Origin: an uncultured Eubacteriales bacterium
GTDB taxonomy: Bacteria; Bacillota; Clostridia; Christensenellales; QAND01
Length of the DNA: 8,053 nucleotides
Direction: 5' to 3'
Assembly (NCBI GenBank): GCA_900546685.1
Contig: UREB01000072.1
Span: 1-8,053 of the forward strand
Below, in pieces: positions 4,936 to 8,053 of the stretch. Both the position numbers and the translations under genes were made by a program. The notes below the pieces were generated by a model. The model was given only the letters and a program-made list of their open reading frames with translations. It was not told the DNA's origin and searched no databases. How positions within the stretch are numbered: the stretch's first letter is position 1; every line of letters begins with the position of its first letter.

Positions 4936-7312
4936 CGCATTATTACAACAAGGCCCGATCGTGCTGGACGGCGCGATGGGCACCATGCTGCAAAATGCCG
5001 GGCTGCCGCTGGGGCAGCTGCCGGAAACCTATAACCTTTTGCACCCGGAGATCGTGACGGACATCCACCGCCAATATTTGCAGGCGGGCGCAAGGGTGGT
5101 GCTGGCCAACACCTTTGGCGCCAACGCGCACAAGCTGGCGGGCAGCGGACTTGCGCCGGAGGAGGCGATTGCGGCGGGGGTGCGCTGCGCCAAAGAAGCG
5201 GCCAAGGCGTTTGACGGCGCGTATGTGGGGCTGGACATCGGCCCCATCGGCGAACTGCTGTTTCCGATGGGCCAGCTGGCGTTTGACGAGGCGTACGAAT
5301 TGTTTGCCGAGCAGGTAGAGGCGGGCGTAAAGGCGGGCGCGGACGCGATTTTCATCGAGACGATGACGGATCTTTACGAGGCCAAGGCGGCGGTGCTGGC
5401 GGCCAAGGAGCACAGCAGCCTGCCGGTATTTTGCACGATGAGCTTTGAAAAGGACGGCCGGACGTTTACCGGGTGCCAGCTTTCGGCCATGGCGCTGACG
5501 CTTTCGGGGCTGGGGGTAGACGGGCTGGGCATGAACTGCTCGGTAGGCCCGGTGGAGATGCTGGAAATGGCGGAGGAGATCCTGCGCTATACCGACCTGC
5601 CGCTGATCATCAAGCCCAACGCCGGGCTGCCGGAGATTGTGGACGGCAGGACGCGCTATTCCATCACGCGGGAGGAATTTGTAGAGGCGATGCAGGCGCT
5701 GGTGCGGCGCGGGGCCGCGATGGTGGGCGGCTGCTGCGGGACCGACCCCGGCTACATCCGGGCGCTCGCGGAGGCGGTGCGCGGCATAACGCCAAAAAGG
5801 ACGGCGTATGCGCCGGTATCGGCGGTATGCTCGCATGCGGAAACGGTGGTGATCGACCGGGTGCGGCCGATTGGCGAAAGGATCAACCCGACGGGGAAAA
5901 AGCGCATGAAGCAGGCGCTGCAAACCCATGAGATGGCGTATCTGGTAAGCCAGGGCCTAGAGCAGGTGGAGGCGGGCGCCAAGATTTTGGATGTGAACGT
6001 CGGCCTGCCCGGGCTGGATGAGGCGGCGATGATGGTGGAGGCGGTGCAGACGCTGCAAAGCGTGCTGACCGCGCCGCTGCAGATCGATTCTTCGCACCCG
6101 GAGGTGTTGGAACAGGCGCTGAGGGCGTACAACGGGGTGCCGATTGTAAACTCCGTTAACGGCGAAGAGGCGGTATTGCGCCGCATTTTGCCGATGGTGA
6201 AAAAATACGGCGCGTGCGTGGTGGGCTTAACGCTGGATGAGACGGGCATCCCGCGAAGGGCCGAGGACCGGCTGAAGATCGCGCGGCGCATTTTGGCAGA
6301 GGCGCTGCGTTACGGCATCCCGAAGGAAAGGGTATTCATCGACTGCCTGGTACTGACGGCCTCGGCCGAGCAGGAGGCGGCGTATGAGACGCTGGACGCA
6401 GTGCGGATGGTGCATGAGGAGCTGGGGCTAAAGACGGTGCTGGGCGTTTCCAACATTTCCTTTGGCCTGCCGCAAAGGGGGGCGCTGAACCAAACGTTTT
6501 TGGCGCTGGCGCTGGCAAACGGGCTGGACCTGCCCATATTAAACCCCAACGTAAGCGCGATGATGGATACGATTTTCTGCTATCATCAGCTGAAAAACCT
6601 GGACATCGGCAGCCGGGCGTACATCGAGCGGTTTGCAGGCCGCACAGACGACAAGCCCGCCCCCCTGCCCAAGCGCGGCGGCGAGACGGAGGACATTGCG
6701 TACTGCATCCTAAAGGGCTTAAAGGAGCCTGCTGCGCAGTGTGCTGAGGCGCTGCTGGCAAAGACGGAGCCGTTGGCGCTGGTGCAGGAAACGCTAATCC
6801 CAGCGCTGGACGAGGTGGGGCAGCAGTATGAGAAGGGCGTCTTGTTTTTGCCGCAGCTTTTGGCCAGCGCGGACGCGGCCAAGGCGTGCTTTGAGCGGGT
6901 GCGCGCGCATTTGCAGGCTTCGGGCGCGGACAAGGGGCCGAGCCGGGGGCGCATCCTCATGGCGACGGTAAAGGGCGACATCCACGACATCGGCAAGAAC
7001 ATCGTGAAGGTGGTGCTGGAAAACTACGGGTACGAGGTGATCGACCTGGGACGCGATGTGCCGGTGCAGACGGTGGTAGAGGCGGCGCGGGAGACAAAAG
7101 CGCCGCTGGTGGGGCTGTCGGCGCTGATGACGACGACGGTGGCATCGATGAAGGAGACCATTGAGGCGCTGAAAGCGGCCGGCCTTGGCTGCCGGACGAT
7201 GGTAGGCGGCGCGGTGCTGACCCAGGAGTATGCCGACGAGATGGGCGCGGATTTTTATGCGGCGGACGTGCAGGCGTCGGTGGCGATTGCGCGCGAGGTA
7301 TTCGGCGCATAG
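4925..7312 (+). CDS. metH: Cobalamin-dependent methionine synthase, three-domain form without activation domain
   Basis: A 795-aa cytosolic enzyme that moves methyl from methyl-tetrahydrofolate through cobalamin to homocysteine. Residues 1 to about 290 are the homocysteine domain: LDGAMGTML, ANTFGAN, DIGPIGE, GMNCSVGP (C205) and MVGGCCGTDPGYI (C270 and C271), which bind zinc. Residues about 310-575 are the pterin-binding domain: GERINPTGKKRMKQAL (317-331), LDVNVGLPG, PLQIDSSHPEV (384-393) and NSVNGE. Residues about 585-670 are the helical cap. Residues about 675-795 form the B12 domain, with GDIHDIGKNIV (H687 as cobalt ligand), GLSALMTTT and VGGAV. E. coli MetH has about 1,227 residues; the missing part is the activation domain, supplied by the preceding gene. 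The start is GTG 4925, with AGGGA (4914-4918) 6 nt upstream and 11 nt overlap with the activator. Confidence 0.96.
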   Translation: MDVNALLQQGPIVLDGAMGTMLQNAGLPLGQLPETYNLLHPEIVTDIHRQYLQAGARVVLANTFGANAHKLAGSGLAPEEAIAAGVRCAKEAAKAFDGAYVGLDIGPIGELLFPMGQLAFDEAYELFAEQVEAGVKAGADAIFIETMTDLYEAKAAVLAAKEHSSLPVFCTMSFEKDGRTFTGCQLSAMALTLSGLGVDGLGMNCSVGPVEMLEMAEEILRYTDLPLIIKPNAGLPEIVDGRTRYSITREEFVEAMQALVRRGAAMVGGCCGTDPGYIRALAEAVRGITPKRTAYAPVSAVCSHAETVVIDRVRPIGERINPTGKKRMKQALQTHEMAYLVSQGLEQVEAGAKILDVNVGLPGLDEAAMMVEAVQTLQSVLTAPLQIDSSHPEVLEQALRAYNGVPIVNSVNGEEAVLRRILPMVKKYGACVVGLTLDETGIPRRAEDRLKIARRILAEALRYGIPKERVFIDCLVLTASAEQEAAYETLDAVRMVHEELGLKTVLGVSNISFGLPQRGALNQTFLALALANGLDLPILNPNVSAMMDTIFCYHQLKNLDIGSRAYIERFAGRTDDKPAPLPKRGGETEDIAYCILKGLKEPAAQCAEALLAKTEPLALVQETLIPALDEVGQQYEKGVLFLPQLLASADAAKACFERVRAHLQASGADKGPSRGRILMATVKGDIHDIGKNIVKVVLENYGYEVIDLGRDVPVQTVVEAARETKAPLVGLSALMTTTVASMKETIEALKAAGLGCRTMVGGAVLTQEYADEMGADFYAADVQASVAIAREVFGA

Positions 7313-7406
7313 GGCAGGGGCGCTTGCCTGCACGGAGATAAGGCAGAGGGCTGCATGCGCCGGCATGGCGGAAGCGTGGCAGCAGAGGAGAGAACAAGGG
7401 AAACGG

Positions 7407-7434
7407 AAAAAGAGCCTGCGGGCTCTTTTTTGTT
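7407..7434 (+). terminator. Strong intrinsic terminator of the methionine operon
   Basis: AAAAAGAGCC and GGCTCTTTTT form a perfect 10-bp stem around a TGCG loop, followed by TGTTT. It lies about 95 bp after the metH stop and is the first good terminator in that direction. The A run on its left side means it could also stop leftward transcription. Confidence 0.85.
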
Positions 7435-7544
7435 TGGCGGGGAGGGGTATGGGGAGAGGGCGAGAGCAGGAAACTAAGACAGGGAGAGAGCAGATGCAAT
7501 AAACGGTGCTCGTTCAAGCTACAGAGCATAGAGGAACGGGGTTT

Positions 7545-7718
7545 CTTCCTTTTTTTGCCAAAAGGAAGCGAAAAAGGCGAGGGGGACAGGCAAGTGTCCC
7601 CCTTCACCCCCTCCTGCCCGGGGAGGGTTCTCCCCGGACTCCTCCGAGGGGGGAAAGGGGTTTACGTTTCTAGCGTGATTATGCTGCTTGGCCCGCCCGG
7701 CCCTATACCGCGCCGGGC
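7545..7718. repeat. Cluster of four strong inverted repeats
   Basis: Four hairpins follow one another. CTTCCTTTT/AAAAGGAAG (7545-7553 and 7560-7568) has a 9-bp stem. GGGGGACA/TGTCCCCC (7581-7588 and 7595-7602) has an 8-bp stem that extends by an A-T pair. CCGGGGAG/CTCCCCGG (7618-7625 and 7630-7637) has an 8-bp stem with a 4-nt loop. GCCCGGC/GCCGGGC (7695-7701 and 7712-7718) has a 7-bp stem. The first two could act as leftward terminators, since T-rich runs follow on the minus strand. The density suggests a composite intergenic repeat rather than single terminators. Confidence 0.6.
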
Positions 7719-7795
7719 TTGTTGTGGTGGGTGCGTAAGCTGGGCAGCCTGCGGGCAGGTCCGGCCAGGGAGAAGATGAAAAGACAGGGAAAGAG

Positions 7796-8053
7796 CCCCG
7801 GGGCATGGTAGAGTGAGCAGCACAGAAAGATTGGCCGGAAGAGGCAGCGGGCACTGCCTAATGACAAAGGGGCGCTGATGTGTATGGCCTCTCCCCGGGG
7901 CACTGTCTCCGGCAATGCAGACCTCCCGGGCCGGACAAGGCAGCGGGCACTGCCCGCCCCCCTCCTGCCCGGGGAGAAGGCGGAAAATCGAGGAAAAGCC
8001 CCGGGGTACTTTCCCCAGCAACGCAGGCCTCTTGGGCCGGACAAGGCAGCGGG
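7796..8053. repeat. Three imperfect direct repeats, about 100-bp period, running off the window
   Basis: Two markers recur together: CCCCGGGG at 7796, 7893 and 7999, and GGCAGCGGG at 7843, 7939 and 8045 (spacing 96-106 bp). In the first two copies the latter extends to the hairpin GGCAGCGGGCACTGCC. Copies at 7893-7947 and 7999-8053 align without gaps over 55 bp with 47 identities by my count. The third copy is cut by the window end. A further 19-bp stretch, CCCCCTCCTGCCCGGGGAG, occurs at both 7607-7625 and 7958-7976, linking this block to the hairpin cluster on its left. Confidence 0.65.

Larger units (their letters stand above)
7435..8053. other. Long intergenic stretch, no convincing gene
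   Basis: More than 600 bases hold only frames that run through palindromes and repeats, with proline- and arginine-rich products and no ribosome binding sites. What is present is structured DNA: perfect hairpins between 7545 and 7718, and imperfect direct repeats from 7796 to the window end. It is probably an intergenic mosaic-repeat region between the methionine operon and whatever lies beyond. Confidence 0.55.

Noticed and set aside
7519..8044. Minus-strand frames of 111-119 aa in the right-end repeats
   Set aside because: Several overlapping frames run through the same palindromes with Pro/Arg/Gly-rich products and no ribosome binding sites.
7796..8053. CRISPR array
   Set aside because: Repeats are few, imperfect and about 55 bp or longer, with spacers of unequal length that themselves contain repeat pieces; no cas gene is nearby.

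Overview
The window looks like a chromosomal segment of a moderately GC-rich Clostridia (Bacillota), probably a gut-type anaerobe. This is inferred from three things: strong AGGAGG-type ribosome binding sites, the clostridial arrangement of methionine genes (a YitJ-like fusion, a free-standing MetH reactivation protein, and a three-domain MetH), and the style of the small XRE regulator. I cannot name a genus.

Layout. Positions 1-540 are AT-rich. They hold a small XRE-type repressor on the minus strand, ending in a palindromic terminator. Facing the other way is a plus-strand promoter wrapped in three tandem 15-bp units plus an inverted half-site, followed by two very short frames, each with a strong ribosome binding site. 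Positions about 538-2007 are an IS110-family insertion sequence in minus orientation, with a 404-aa DEDD transposase. The roughly 220-bp leader upstream of the transposase can fold and fits the position and size of an IS110 bridge RNA. A 4-bp direct repeat (CGAT) at both edges suggests the element's limits; joining the flanks there extends the frame at 511 from 12 to 23 codons. Positions 2008-2471 are AT- and A-rich, with a minus-strand terminator, a possible 52-aa gene and a degenerate A-rich tract. Composition then switches sharply to GC-rich.

Positions 2522-7312 are a three-gene methionine operon behind a sigma-A-like promoter (TTGACT, 18 bp, TATGCT). Gene 1 is a homocysteine methyltransferase / methylenetetrahydrofolate reductase fusion. 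Gene 2 is a free-standing MetH reactivation protein with a four-cysteine tail. Gene 3 is a cobalamin-dependent methionine synthase that lacks its own reactivation domain. The genes overlap (ATGA at 4261-4264; 11 nt at 4925-4935), so they are probably translationally coupled. As a set, the reductase half of gene 1 makes methyl-tetrahydrofolate, MetH passes the methyl group through cobalamin to homocysteine, and gene 2 rescues oxidised cobalamin. A perfect 10-bp-stem terminator at 7407 closes the operon. Positions 7435-8053 hold no convincing gene but are dense with palindromes and imperfect direct repeats that run off the window end.

The most interesting items are the predicted bridge RNA with a candidate donor guide, the phased operator next to the XRE gene, the reading frame that IS110 seems to have broken, the cysteine-tailed MetH activator, and the intergenic repeat family at the right end.
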